A DNA stretch of 64,000 nt. Origin: Pollenia angustigena (lineage: Eukaryota > Arthropoda > Insecta > Diptera > Polleniidae). This document shows, piece after piece, positions 54,971-64,000 of the stretch. The notes beneath the pieces were generated by a model, which did not search any database, was not told the origin of the DNA, and was given only the letters and a program-made list of their open reading frames with translations. The number at the start of each line of letters is the position of its first letter. The first letter of the stretch is position 1. Location of the stretch: contig OV884060.1 of assembly GCA_930367215.1 (NCBI GenBank), positions 212,105,253-212,169,252 of the forward strand, read 5' to 3'. A program made the translations under genes and the position numbers.

Positions 54971-55803
54971 GCAAAAATGGAGAAAAATCTCAAGCATTTA
55001 AATGCATTTTCATGTCGATAAGAGAAAAATTCGTAAATCATCATAAATAATTTGCTAAATTTTGTATCAAGATAAAATTCGTCACAAAAAACTTTGAATT
55101 CTATTATTGTACATTAGGGATATAACTTTTTGCAGTTTTTGCAAATATCAAAAATACCACCTCAATGCCGTGTGGGGCATAAAAGAATATGGTGTCACTT
55201 TTCCTCTTTCGTGAAAAAAGTTTTTTGTTTTTGTTTATTTATCTTCATCATTAAATCAGTTACTCTTGTCTTAAATAAGTTTGTTTTTGTTTAAATTCAT
55301 ATACAATCTTTAACTTAAACCATTTTTCATAAGTCTAATGCAAAATCAAATGGGTTTCAATTTCCAAAAATCAAATTCACACATAATATGGAGTTTTAGG
55401 AATCTCTTACGGTGCGGAAACTTTTTTCACCGAATCAGCTTAAAAAACTGTTTTTTATTATCAGAACAAAATTCCCCACATGGTGCAGGAGTGGTATTTT
55501 GCACTCAAAAAAAAGTAATGACCCTTTTGTACATATTTTATTTATACATATGTTTATGTATGTTTAACCTGAATTTAATAATTTAATTTCATGTTTCGGG
55601 AAATATATATTCTTGGAATTAAAAAATAATAGAAATTAATTAACTTGAATCTATTAAAATGGATTCCAATACAAAAAAAAAAAACACCTTTGTATGTAAA
55701 CATATTTATATTTGATAAATATGCTGCCTTTATTCCAAATAATGGCTTGTGCAACAATATCTGCATCAATAATCGTGTAAATGCGACAGCGTAATGTCGT
55801 ACA
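54971..55803. other. AT-rich intronic DNA, nothing recognised
   Basis: Frames here (for example 55338-55586) are not supported by motifs or splice signals. Confidence 0.4.
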
Positions 55804-55942
55804 CAGGGTTGGGCAGTATTTCAAATATGTACATGTATTTGAAATGCGTACAAATAAGTATTTTGTATTTTAAATACATTCCTAAAGTGTATTTTGTATT
55901 TAAAGAACCTGTCGCTCAAGTTTTTTGTGTTTTAAATACTTC

Positions 55943-56342
55943 CCCAGTAAAAAAAGAGAAAAAGCGCTTCATTAGAGAGCTCTTATAAAGCAGTAAATGA
56001 TAACGAATAAAACATACAAAAAAGCTGCTATTTTAGTGCTGACAACGAAGAGGGTTTTTAAGCGAAAAAAAAAATGTATTATGGTTTACGAAAATGATTG
56101 AAAAAAGGCATTTAAACAAGTAAAAGCAAAACATTAATGAATATGTTAATATAGTTAGCCCTTAAAAAAGCACTCTTGGAGAGCTTTGTTTGCATGTTAA
56201 AAGAAGCGCTTATTGTCAGCAGAAAATAGTCCTCCAAACCCCATACAAAAATCAGGCCTCCCATCAGCAGGTTTGAAGCGATTTGAGGTATGAATTCATA
56301 CAAAAAGCCTGCTCCTTTTGGAGCACGTTTTTTACTGGGTCT
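55943..56342. mobile_element. CCCAGTAAAAA element, copy 4
   Basis: Ends CCCAGTAAAAAAAG-like and CGTTTTTTACTGGG. The body matches 37379-37798 along its length. Confidence 0.75.
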
Positions 56343-56419
56343 AGTCTCAAAATTTTTTTCACAAAATACATTGACTATTAAAAATAACAAATAAGTTGTC
56401 TTACACAACGATTATTTAA

Positions 56420-57060
56420 CACCAACAAGGATGGCAGGTCGCTTGCTATGGTGTTCAAAGACTCGCAGCCATACAGCAGCACAGAATACATGTTGGATGA
56501 AAAAAGGCGGAGCTTGGTCCTTAGATGAAGTGCCCCAATTGTTTAGTTTGCCTTTTTGATGTGATTTGCTGTAGATATAACACTATCCAGATATATAAAC
56601 GATTGGACATGTTGAAGATCAACGTTGCCAATTCTGAAGATATGGAAGTTTACATATAAACCAGCATCACTTGCAATGGTCTGTATTTACTCTAGTTTTG
56701 CTGCCATATCGTTTAATGTGTGGCCCAAAAGACATATGTATGTCATCGAGATCTTCGGGGCGTCCAGTTAGGCCCTAAGTGATGCCTCTTTTATTGCTGG
56801 TTGACTTAAGCATTAAAACGATAAGTACTATATTGAATGGTTATAGAGAGAAGACACAGCCTAGCAGAACATCTGCGTTAACTCTTAAGGGTCTTCCCAG
56901 ATTGCGTTAATTAAAACACCGATATAAAGCACGGATTAGATCAATCAATTCTAGCAGAACTTCTTGCACTGCGGAGTTTGCCAAAAAGCATGTTGGTGTC
57001 TACCATATTGTCTGTTAAAACCAGATAAAATCGGTTTTAGCGTAACAATTCGAGACATTT
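56420..57060 (-). pseudogene. non-LTR reverse transcriptase relic (RTE/CR1-like)
   Basis: Reading the minus strand: KRGIT and GLTGRPEDL, then ICLLGHTLNDMAAKLE after a frameshift at the catalytic DD position, IQTIASDAGLYVNF, VQSFIYLDSVIST, TIGALHLRTKLRLFSSNMYS and VLLYGCESLNTI. These are the palm-to-thumb blocks of LEDLDFADDI..L / F.YLGS / VLLYGCE reverse transcriptases. Several stops and at least one frameshift. No 3' end or tail identified. Confidence 0.75.
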
Positions 57061-57201
57061 AAAAACCTCAGTTTCGAAAGCGTTACGAGAGATGAGAGGC
57101 AAAGAATTTAATACTAGTTTTTGATCATAGGGACCCCTAAAAATATTGTTTTCTTAAGCCTATTTCATTTATTCTCTATGGAGGAGCTGCTTGTCTAGTG
57201 C

Positions 57202-57478
57202 TAAAGTTTGTTTTTTTTAAGCCATAAAAACTTGAAATTGTAAAAATAACACAACAACTTAAATATTTTTTTGAAGAATAAGAATCGGATTTTGAATGTT
57301 CAATTTTCTTTATTTTCAAAAAAGCTAAACATGAGCATGCATGAAAGTATATTTGGATAACGTGGTAGAGTTGTTCAGGCGAAAATCTATTCATGATGAT
57401 TTGCCAGAGTATACTGATTAGAAATGTCGAAAAGTGAGATCCTTTTGTAAATTTTTTTGGGCTTCAAAAAACACCCTT
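57202..57478 (-). mobile_element. DD41D deletion derivative (MITE-sized)
   Basis: Ends AAAGTTTGTTTTTTTTAAGC and GGGCTTCAAAAAACACCCTT correspond to those of the 40540 element. Next to the right end a start codon at 57394 gives MNRFSPEQLYHVIQIYFHAC, the first residues of the transposase. Everything else is deleted. Confidence 0.75.
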
Positions 57479-58139
57479 TTTCATTTAAAAAAAGCTAGAC
57501 CTCATGAAAGGAAATACTTTCTGTGCGCTGGGTCTGCTACTTAAATGGTTTGTATATATGTTCATGTATTGTACATTGATTTAAAATAAAAATAAAAGTA
57601 GTTTCCCAACGGTAACTATTGAAAGGACCCCAAGTGGCAGGCCTTTTTGAAAGCCTCTATACTCCTTTCTAAAAGATTCCCTTCGTTTGATATCCTGCCT
57701 TCAGAAGTATGCCTTCTAGGAAGTATAAATTTATTTTTGAAAGACCTTCCAAACTATTCAGGACGCATTCGCTAGTCCCTTCTTTAAGAAGGCAGAAGGG
57801 AAGTTGTTCAGTTTTTTTTCTTTAGTGAGCTTCCTTGTTATTGGGGGCTTGCTCCCAATGACAACCTGTGTAAAAAATAATTAAGTATGGAATGTGGCCA
57901 GGACGGCTTGTGTCTGCTAAATAAGGCCTTCTTCTATCGTATTTGAAATGTAAAACTTAAATGTATTTTGCATTTTCAACACACGCCATAAATGTATTTT
58001 TGTTTCTAAAATACACGAAACGAATGTATTTTGTATTTCAAATACATCAATGCATGTATTTTGCCCAACACTGGTCATGCAGAAATATTTCATGAAACAG
58101 AAGATTGTTACAAAGGGTGTTTAAAAGCCTGTGGGTAGA

Positions 58140-59045
58140 ATTTAGCTTTTCTCGGACTTTCTCATTTCCCGGCAAAACGGAATTTATTTTCAATCAATAT
58201 AAAACGGTGCAAAATCTATATATAAATCGGCAAAGGCAAACTGTTAAGAAAACTTTCCTCCTCTGTATGTCAACCGATTTGAACAAAATATACACCATTT
58301 GAAAGTTATTTACTCACAGAAGTGCACAACTTTTATTTTATTAATATCTGTTCAATAATATCAGAGTTATAACCCAGAAGGAAACCTGGGTGCAAGTGCC
58401 TCCAAGTCACCAGTTTTGTCGACTAAATTGGTGACATTGTCAACGAAGTGTCTACACTACATTACATTTGCCACTATATTTGGCTTTAACACGAAAAAGA
58501 TTTTATCAGTAACAACTGAGAAGTACAATTCCTATAAAAGTTAAAGAAATTATAAAAAAAAAAAAATTTTATAATTTCGTATTCTTACAAAAAGTGAAGA
58601 CTACTTTTACTAAAATGTGCTAGGGATTCTCTGGTTCCAATGTCTACATATGTCCCCAAAGGACCTCCTAGTCAGTACCTAGTCAGAAGTACCAACGTCA
58701 GTAGTAGATTTCCAATAACATGCACATGTTAAATGTCTATTGTAAATAACATTGCTTGGGGTAAAATAAGTCACTAGTACTGGTGACTGTGTCAATAGTG
58801 CATCAGTACAGATTCACTAGTGACATTTCCTGCAGAGAAGCGTTTAAATTTGCTACTAAAACAAATGCAGAACACATAAATAAAAAATTGTTTTTTTTTT
58901 TCAATTATCAAATAATTAAAATAGGGTGGTCGATTATTCGACTTTTTCCGAAACCGGTTTTGGAATATTTCGACTTTATAAATCTTATGTATAAATCGGC
59001 ACAGCAAAACAGCTAAGAACGCTTTTTTCCTTTGTTTCTCAACCG
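58140..59045 (+). repeat. host repeat flanking and containing the 58374 insert
   Basis: TATATAAATCGGCAAAGGCAAA with TGTCAACCG near 58216-58272 and TGTATAAATCGGCACAGCAA with CTCAACCG near 58988-59044 are diverged direct copies on either side of the CACCAGT repeat. Confidence 0.5.
58374..58810 (-). repeat. dispersed repeat of about 430 bp, copy 2 (CACCAGT family)
   Basis: Reverse complement of 30167-30596, from AGAAGGAAACCTGGG and CAAGTCACCAGTTTTGTCG to CTAGTACTGGTGACTGTGTC. Confidence 0.8.
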
Positions 59046-59099
59046 AACCTCTGTGGGGAAGAAAGTATCAACAAGGGGAAATAAGGGAAATTTAATTTC

Positions 59100-60110
59100 T
59101 TTATCGTTTTCCGTGCTGCATGTGATAATTTATAAATTTTCTATAATATTGAACAACATAATATTTTAGCAGCAGGTTACTGAGTGAATGAAAAATGTTG
59201 GTACTTTTTGTAATTCATCATGTACTTTTTGAATTTTTATTAATATTCGACCTGCAAAGATAAAAATAAACATGCATGATCCTGATAGCCTTTTCACACT
59301 TGTCAACATTTAACATTTAACATAAATTTGCGAAGATGTTGGAATTTTCCCATAAGAAATACATAAGGCTAATAGCCTTTTCACACTTGTCAACATTTAA
59401 CATCTATTTGCGAAGATGTTGAAATTTTCCCATAAGAAATACATAGGACGAAAAGTCAAAATGTTCCAACATCTTTACAGAATTTTACTATCTCATTTTG
59501 TTCCCTTTTACATTTTTCGATTCTTTTAGTGTCATCACTAGAAAAGTGACAATAATTTATGTTAATCTTGTGGCATTACTGACAAAATGGAAGTTGCTTC
59601 GAAAGCAGTGTTACCATTTCTCAAGTTTTTCCTTTTTTGCAAGGAATTAGAAATAGATTTTGGTGTTATTTTTTGAAATGTTGGCACTTTTGTAGAAAAA
59701 AAGTAGTTAAAAAAATATAAAAGTTTTTTTTCAGAAATGGTGACATTTTTTATTGATACTGTGTACGCGTATTTCACATTTTCAACATCTTCCATGCGTT
59801 CCTCCGAAAAGTATGCAAGTGTACAAAGGGTATGAGTGATTAAGAAGGTATTAGAGGGAGCTTTTCGGTACTTTTTACTTCTATATCTGGTACTTTGATT
59901 AATTTTCGTTAATATAAGACATGGAAACATAAAATGAATCATGCAATGTCCTAAGTCGATGACAATCTATAAAGGAGACTTTTTGATACTTTTTTGTTTT
60001 TCTGATATTTTTCATATCGAACTTTCAAAAATAAATAAACTCACGTAGAAGAAAAATTATGAACCGGAGGTTGGTCCCTCGCCAAATCGATCTAATAAGA
60101 CGGAAAAAAA
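59100..60110 (+). repeat. dispersed minisatellite family, copy 2, with insert
   Basis: Shares GTACTTTTTGAATTT, ATAAAAATAAACATGCA and CTCGCCAAATCGATC with 44436-45500. It is interrupted at about 59287-59835 by a unit with ends CCTTTTCACACTTGTCAAC and GCAAGTGTACAAAGG, whose first 82 bp are duplicated in tandem (59289 and 59372). 60111-60255 is AT-rich spacer. Confidence 0.65.
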
Positions 60111-60256
60111 TAAATGCTCGAAACACGTAAATTCATATATACTTATTTCTTTATATTAACATAAAAATTTATGGTCGAATTTTGACCATGAGACAAACAC
60201 TTGTATAATTTAATTTATTTGAACAAAAAAAAAAAATAACAATTCATTAATAACAC

Positions 60257-61055
60257 TGGTTTACAGCCTAAAAATACCAAGAACCCCACATGCCTAGATA
60301 AGTTAATTGAGACCTCCTGAACACGAAAAACGCTGTAATTTTTTTTTCCTAAGTACCGTTTTTTAGATAACGGTACTTTTGTGTTTTTCGGTGGATGGTC
60401 CCACTTAAAACCTTGTGGAGCCCAACCGTAATTTGAGCGTAATTTAAAAAAAAGGATGAATCGGAAAGTTTCTATTAAGGATTTTGTGTATCGACAATAT
60501 TTTTATCTTCATTGTTCACACACTATATTCGGCGTCCATCAGTTTTAACGTATTTAAAAAAAAAAAAACGAAATTTTATATGAGATGAAAATTTTGTCGT
60601 TCCACAAAATCCTTAATTAAAACTTTATTTTTCATCCGATTTTTTTCAAATTACGCTTAAAATGTTGGTAATTAAATATACTATTTGGTTAAAAAATAAA
60701 ACATTCCAGATATTTAATATAACGTAGAAAAAAAAAAAACGAAATAAAAATGAAAAATTTTGAAAAAAACGTAAAAAATAGGCAAATTTTGAGGTGGAAT
60801 AACTCAGCCATTTCTTATCAGATAGAAAAGGTATTCAATTACCTTTACAACAATGTTCCACTTGTGATCGGACTTTTCGGTTGGGCTCTACAAGGGTTTG
60901 AGTGGGACCATACACCGAAAAACACAAAAGTACCGTTATCTAAAAAACGGTACTTAGGGGAAAAAAAAATTACAGCGTTTTTCGTGTTCAGGAGGTACCA
61001 ATTAACTTATCTAGGCATGTGGCGTTCTTGGTATTTTTTGGCTGTAAGCCAGTGT
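60257..61055. mobile_element. foldback element, GGTACTTTTGTG family
   Basis: Left end ACACTGGTTTACAGCC; right end GGCTGTAAGCCAGTGTT. Arms of about 175 bp include the internal hairpin GTACCGTTTTTTAGATAACG. A second inverted pair, AAAGTTTCTATTAAGGATTT against AAATCCTTAATTAAAACTTT, lies in the middle. The 102-codon frame at 60750-61058 is arm sequence, not a gene. Confidence 0.85.
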
Positions 61056-61107
61056 TAGTTGTTAGTTTTACCACCAGAATTAAAAAATAACATGACCTTA
61101 GGAAATA

Positions 61108-61629
61108 CAGTCAAATCCCGATAGTTCGTACCCCGATAAATCGTAATTCCCGATAATTCGTAATAAACTGTCGGTCCCTTGAAAAAATCTCGTTAATTCG
61201 TAAAATTTTCATACATTTTGGTCCCCTCGCTAATTCGTAATTTTTTTTCAAATAAAATCTTCTTTACCTCTTATAAATCGTAATTGTTTGCTTACTACCA
61301 CTTATAATTCGTAATAAAAACAACAGAAACATGGAAAGAACGATTTTTTGTTTACCACTATTTTATTTTTGCGTGGTTTTTTGCTTGTGTGTGGGTTTAT
61401 TTTCTTAAGATCAGTTTGTTACATGAATAATTTTACTGTATAATTTTTATATATTTTATTTTTACCAATTGTTTTTTGTATCGTTTTAGTAAATAAATTG
61501 AAAAACCCCGTTTATTCGTATTTATTTTATTTTAACCCCGTTAAATCGAAACCCCGCTAAATCGGAAACCCCTATAATTCGTAAGAAATGGCCGGGCCCT
61601 TGCGATTACGAATTATCGGAATTCTACTG
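61108..61629. mobile_element. pogo/Tigger-like MITE
   Basis: Starts CAGTCAAATCCCGATAGTTC and ends GAATTATCGGAATTCTACTG, with TA on both sides (61106-61107, 61630-61631). About ten TTCGTAAT-type words are scattered along it in one orientation near the left and the inverse at the right end. No transposase. Confidence 0.85.
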
Positions 61630-61721
61630 TAATTATATTAATTGATACAAACGCTACTCGTATTATCGTTATCATGAAAATTGGTAATTGGTATGTATGC
61701 GTGTTTTTTTAATGCAATTTA

Positions 61722-61900
61722 AGCAGAAATCTTTATTTATTTTTAAATTACAATATAGTGCAATTTAAAATATAAAAAGATGGATGTTTTTCAACATTTT
61801 GAAATTTTATGCCCAATTTGAACATTTCTGAAATGCATCTTTTTATAATTTAAATTGTAGTGTATTGTTATCTAAAAATAAATTTAAATTTCTGTTTAAA
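61722..61900. repeat. palindromic repeat
   Basis: CAATTTAAGCAGAAATCTTT is inverted as AAATTTCTGTTTAAATTG. The arms continue with AATTACAATATAGTGCAATT against AATTTAAATTGTAGTGTATT in diverged form. Confidence 0.65.
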
Positions 61901-62489
61901 TTGAATTGATAAAAAACCACACACACTCACATACATACTTAAATAACTTTTTTGCAATTAAGGATTTAAATGTTGTAAAACATTTTGTTTGTTAAAGAAC
62001 TTTTATAAAGCAAAGAAATATAACACGACAACATTTAAAAAGGATAAATTTTTTGCAAAAAAATACTTATTATGATTTGACACAAAAAGTGACAACCTAC
62101 ATACATATTTTGTTAGCAAAGGGTGTTCTTAATTATAAAATATAAACATAAATCTCGCTTCTGCCTGTCGCAATCTCTTAAAAAGGCTAAATAAAATACC
62201 ACTTTAGGCATCCTTATAAAATATTTTATATTTTTAAATGGCGTAAATCTTCCCCCACAGAATTTTTTAGCTCTAAAGTTGGCCGCCTCTACCTAAAAAT
62301 CTCTTGAAAATCCTAAAATCCAGTTACCTATTCGCCATCGTTAGTTTTATAATTTAATTATATTCGACGTCGCCAAAACGTTAAATTGCGCGTTTCAGAA
62401 TTTTTCCGTACAATAAAGCTAACATCAGTCGTGTTGTGTGGCTCTTAACATCGTATCGTTAAAGCAACATATCGGCCAGTTCCTAATCT
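61901..62489. other. AT-rich intronic DNA
   Basis: No supported coding frame. The last part (62390-62489) may be a decayed continuation of the transposase relic that follows on the minus strand. Confidence 0.4.
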
Positions 62490-62810
62490 TCAATTGCAGG
62501 ACAAAAAAGTGCGGTTATCTTACGTTCATAGTGCTATGAACTGTGAAATCGACAAATTCGAATTATCCGCCACACTTTCACTAACAGAAGCGATATTTTC
62601 TGCGGTGCGCACATTGCGATGATGCACAGGCCTGACCACATCTGTAACGTTTCTAGTCTCTTCAAATTTATTTATAATATTGCCAATTCCATGTTCAGTA
62701 GGTCGTTTATGACGACTTTAATCACTCCTTTATGCTCGAAAAGTGGCCACGTTTGCACCACCACTCTTTTGTAGTAAGATTTAAATGATTTTAAACGTTC
62801 ATATTCGCAA
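62490..62810 (-). pseudogene. DD41D transposase relic, N-terminal part
   Basis: The minus strand reads RPTEHGIGNIINKFEETRNV, then TDVVRPVHHRNVRTAENIAS, then VSESVADNSNLSISQ. This is the helix-turn-helix linker region upstream of the catalytic domain in DD41D elements (compare RPNVRAIRKIVQKF in the 785 copy). Stops lie on both sides and there is no catalytic domain. Confidence 0.75.
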
Positions 62811-62999
62811 ATAGCAAAGCAAATCTTTCACTACATAAGTGACACTGCAAATGACAGATATTTAACAGCTGACAACGGAACCACTTAATGGATAACCCTG
62901 TTTACATGAATGCAAAAATTATGGCAGAAAGAAAGAAATTATCTAAACTATAGATTTTAATGGGGTTATATATAATTGAGTTAAGCTTTCATATAAAGG

Positions 63000-63127
63000 C
63001 GCCTTTAGCCAAACGTTGCTGTTCTCGTAGCGTACCGTACTGTTAGTAAGTTATTACTCTTATAGAACATTTAAGAGCGTGTCATATTACATTCATTCGA
63101 AAACATAAAACAACACACACAGTGATG
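63000..63127 (+). repeat. dispersed repeat, MITE-free copy
   Basis: Homologous to 53625-53779. It reads ACACACAGTGATGGGAATT straight through the point where the 53780 MITE is inserted in the other copy. Confidence 0.75.
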
Positions 63128-63159
63128 GGAATTAAAAATTTTCAAATGGTGACCGCTGC

Positions 63160-63651
63160 ACAGTGGGAGATTTTGGAATAAAATGGAAGGAATGCCGGAT
63201 TTTCTAAACGGCTAGTTTGATTGGAATTAAATTTGAGGTAGTAATTAAAGACTTGTAGTCGAACTTAAGTTTTAGTTTTGGTTTCTTAGGATTCCTTATG
63301 CTGGGTACACACAGTGCAATCTCCATGCAATCTGTTTCAATGCAACCTGAAAACATCAAAGCGTTTTGATGTTGATGCAATCTGGAATGAATGAAAATGA
63401 ATTTAATTCACTAGATTGCGTAAATGAGTTGCATAGTGTGTACCCAGCATTAGGATTCCAAATGTGGGTACCTCGGGTATTACAAACAATTAAAAACGAT
63501 CCAGAATTCTTAATTTTAGTCCGATTTTAAAAATTTCAATCAAATTCAAAACTTAAACTCGAAAAGTCCTTATTTGCCACCTGAAATTTTATTCCAATCG
63601 GACTAAGCGTTTAGAAAACCCAGAATTTTTCAAAAATCTCCCACTCTGCGT
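63160..63651. mobile_element. inverted-repeat element with nested MITE
   Basis: CACAGTGGGAGATTTT and TTCTAAACGGCTAG at the left are inverted as CTAAGCGTTTAGAA and AAAATCTCCCACTCTG at the right. It contains the 63296 MITE. Confidence 0.7.
63296..63449. mobile_element. 154-bp MITE with target duplication
   Basis: ATGCTGGGTACACACAGTGC and TGTGTACCCAGCAT ends, flanked by TTAGGATTCC at 63286-63295 and 63450-63459 (a 9- or 10-bp duplication, depending on where the terminus is set). Confidence 0.88.
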
Positions 63652-63843
63652 TATGCAGAAAGAGTACCAAGTGATTTAAATGGTTTAAAAAATTATGTGT
63701 GTGAAGATAAATTCGAATTTAACTAGCAAAGACGCAAACCATATTTTTTAGCATTGCTCATTTTCCAGTTAACAGAGCAATGTTAACATATATATGGTAT
63801 ATATGTGCAACTCCATATTTGTCCAAAATGGCCATTGATCTTC

Positions 63844-64000
63844 TCCAGAAATTTCAAAAAAATATCACTTTTTTCAAAATTAATTTGCTCAAATTCCAAA
63901 ATTATTTCAGAAACGTGACTTCTGGAATCGTTTCAGGACCCTCTGGACTACCATTCTCCAGAAATTTCAAATAAATATCACTTTTTTCAAAATTAATTTT
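63844..64000 (+). repeat. direct repeat at the window end
   Basis: TCTCCAGAAATTTCAAA followed by ATATCACTTTTTTCAAAATT occurs at 63844 and 63955, 111 bp apart. The second copy is cut by the window edge. Confidence 0.8.

Larger units (their letters stand above)
55804..58073. mobile_element. composite hAT-like element
   Basis: Ends CAGGGTTGGGCAGTATTTCA and TGTATTTTGCCCAACACTG. Flanking octamers GTCGTACA and GTCATGCA agree at six of eight. Subterminal ATTTCAAATACA and GTATTTTGTATTT words repeat at both ends, as in hAT elements. The interior consists of other mobile DNA: a CCCAG element (55943-56342), an RT relic (56420-57060) and a DD41D deletion derivative (57202-57478). 57480-57930 holds nothing I recognise. 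Confidence 0.7.

Noticed and set aside
59562..59942. 126-codon minus-strand frame
   Set aside because: It crosses the border of an inserted repeat at about 59835 and a minisatellite unit; composition is not protein-like.
60750..61058. 102-codon frame containing FGWALQGFEWDHTPKNTK
   Set aside because: It lies in the arm of a foldback; the same arm on the other strand and at 54745 gives the mirror frame, so the sequence is repeat, not gene.

Overview
The window looks like intergenic or intronic DNA of an insect, most likely a calyptrate (blow fly or house fly type) dipteran. The evidence is the strong AT bias, eukaryotic GT-AG splice sites, DD41D mariner-type transposases, Jockey- and LOA-type non-LTR retrotransposons, and repeat tails with hairpins of a kind I associate with calyptrate genomes. 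The species call is inference. I see no bacterial-type operons, rRNA genes or CRISPR array.

The only host gene I can assemble lies on the minus strand. Four exons (31542-31374, 23899-23733, 8018-7883, 2872-2733) have consistent splice phases and together give about 204 residues: the end of one fibronectin type III domain, a complete second one, a transmembrane helix and a basic juxtamembrane segment. It is a single-pass FnIII receptor, possibly a receptor tyrosine kinase such as Torso. Its remaining exons lie outside both ends, so most of the window is intron, and the introns are packed with mobile DNA.

Layout. 0.1-1.6 kb: two broken DD41D copies in opposite orientation. 4.8-5.7 kb: a foldback element. 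6.2-7.7 kb: a 5'-truncated Jockey element with a MITE in its 3' UTR. 8.3-12.6 kb: a near-identical 567-bp tandem array with tRNA-like segments that reverses direction at about 11.54 kb. 13-21 kb: minisatellites and G-run/ATGAAATAA elements. 21-31 kb: MITEs, a foldback, a TA-flanked element, a DD41D relic and a pogo-like element. 31.7-33.8 kb: an inverted-repeat transposon carrying a nested hAT-type MITE. 34-39 kb: tandem and inverted families. 40.5-43.3 kb: a DD41D element with TA duplication, then a 5'-truncated LOA-like element with an intact RNase H frame and 13-bp target duplications. 44-48 kb: minisatellite-bearing families. 50-54.6 kb: two hAT-type MITEs with exact 8-bp duplications and two tRNA-derived retroposons. 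55.8-58.1 kb: a composite hAT-like element with three kinds of insert. 58-64 kb: foldbacks, a pogo-like MITE and another DD41D relic.

The most notable structures are the inverted tRNA-like satellite, a hAT MITE family with an internal 39-bp minisatellite, three hairpins that share a core but not their stems, and a family with one shared head but unrelated internal minisatellites. Three short coding-like stretches (48772-49020 plus, 49805-50010 minus, 52133-52300 plus) are unexplained.
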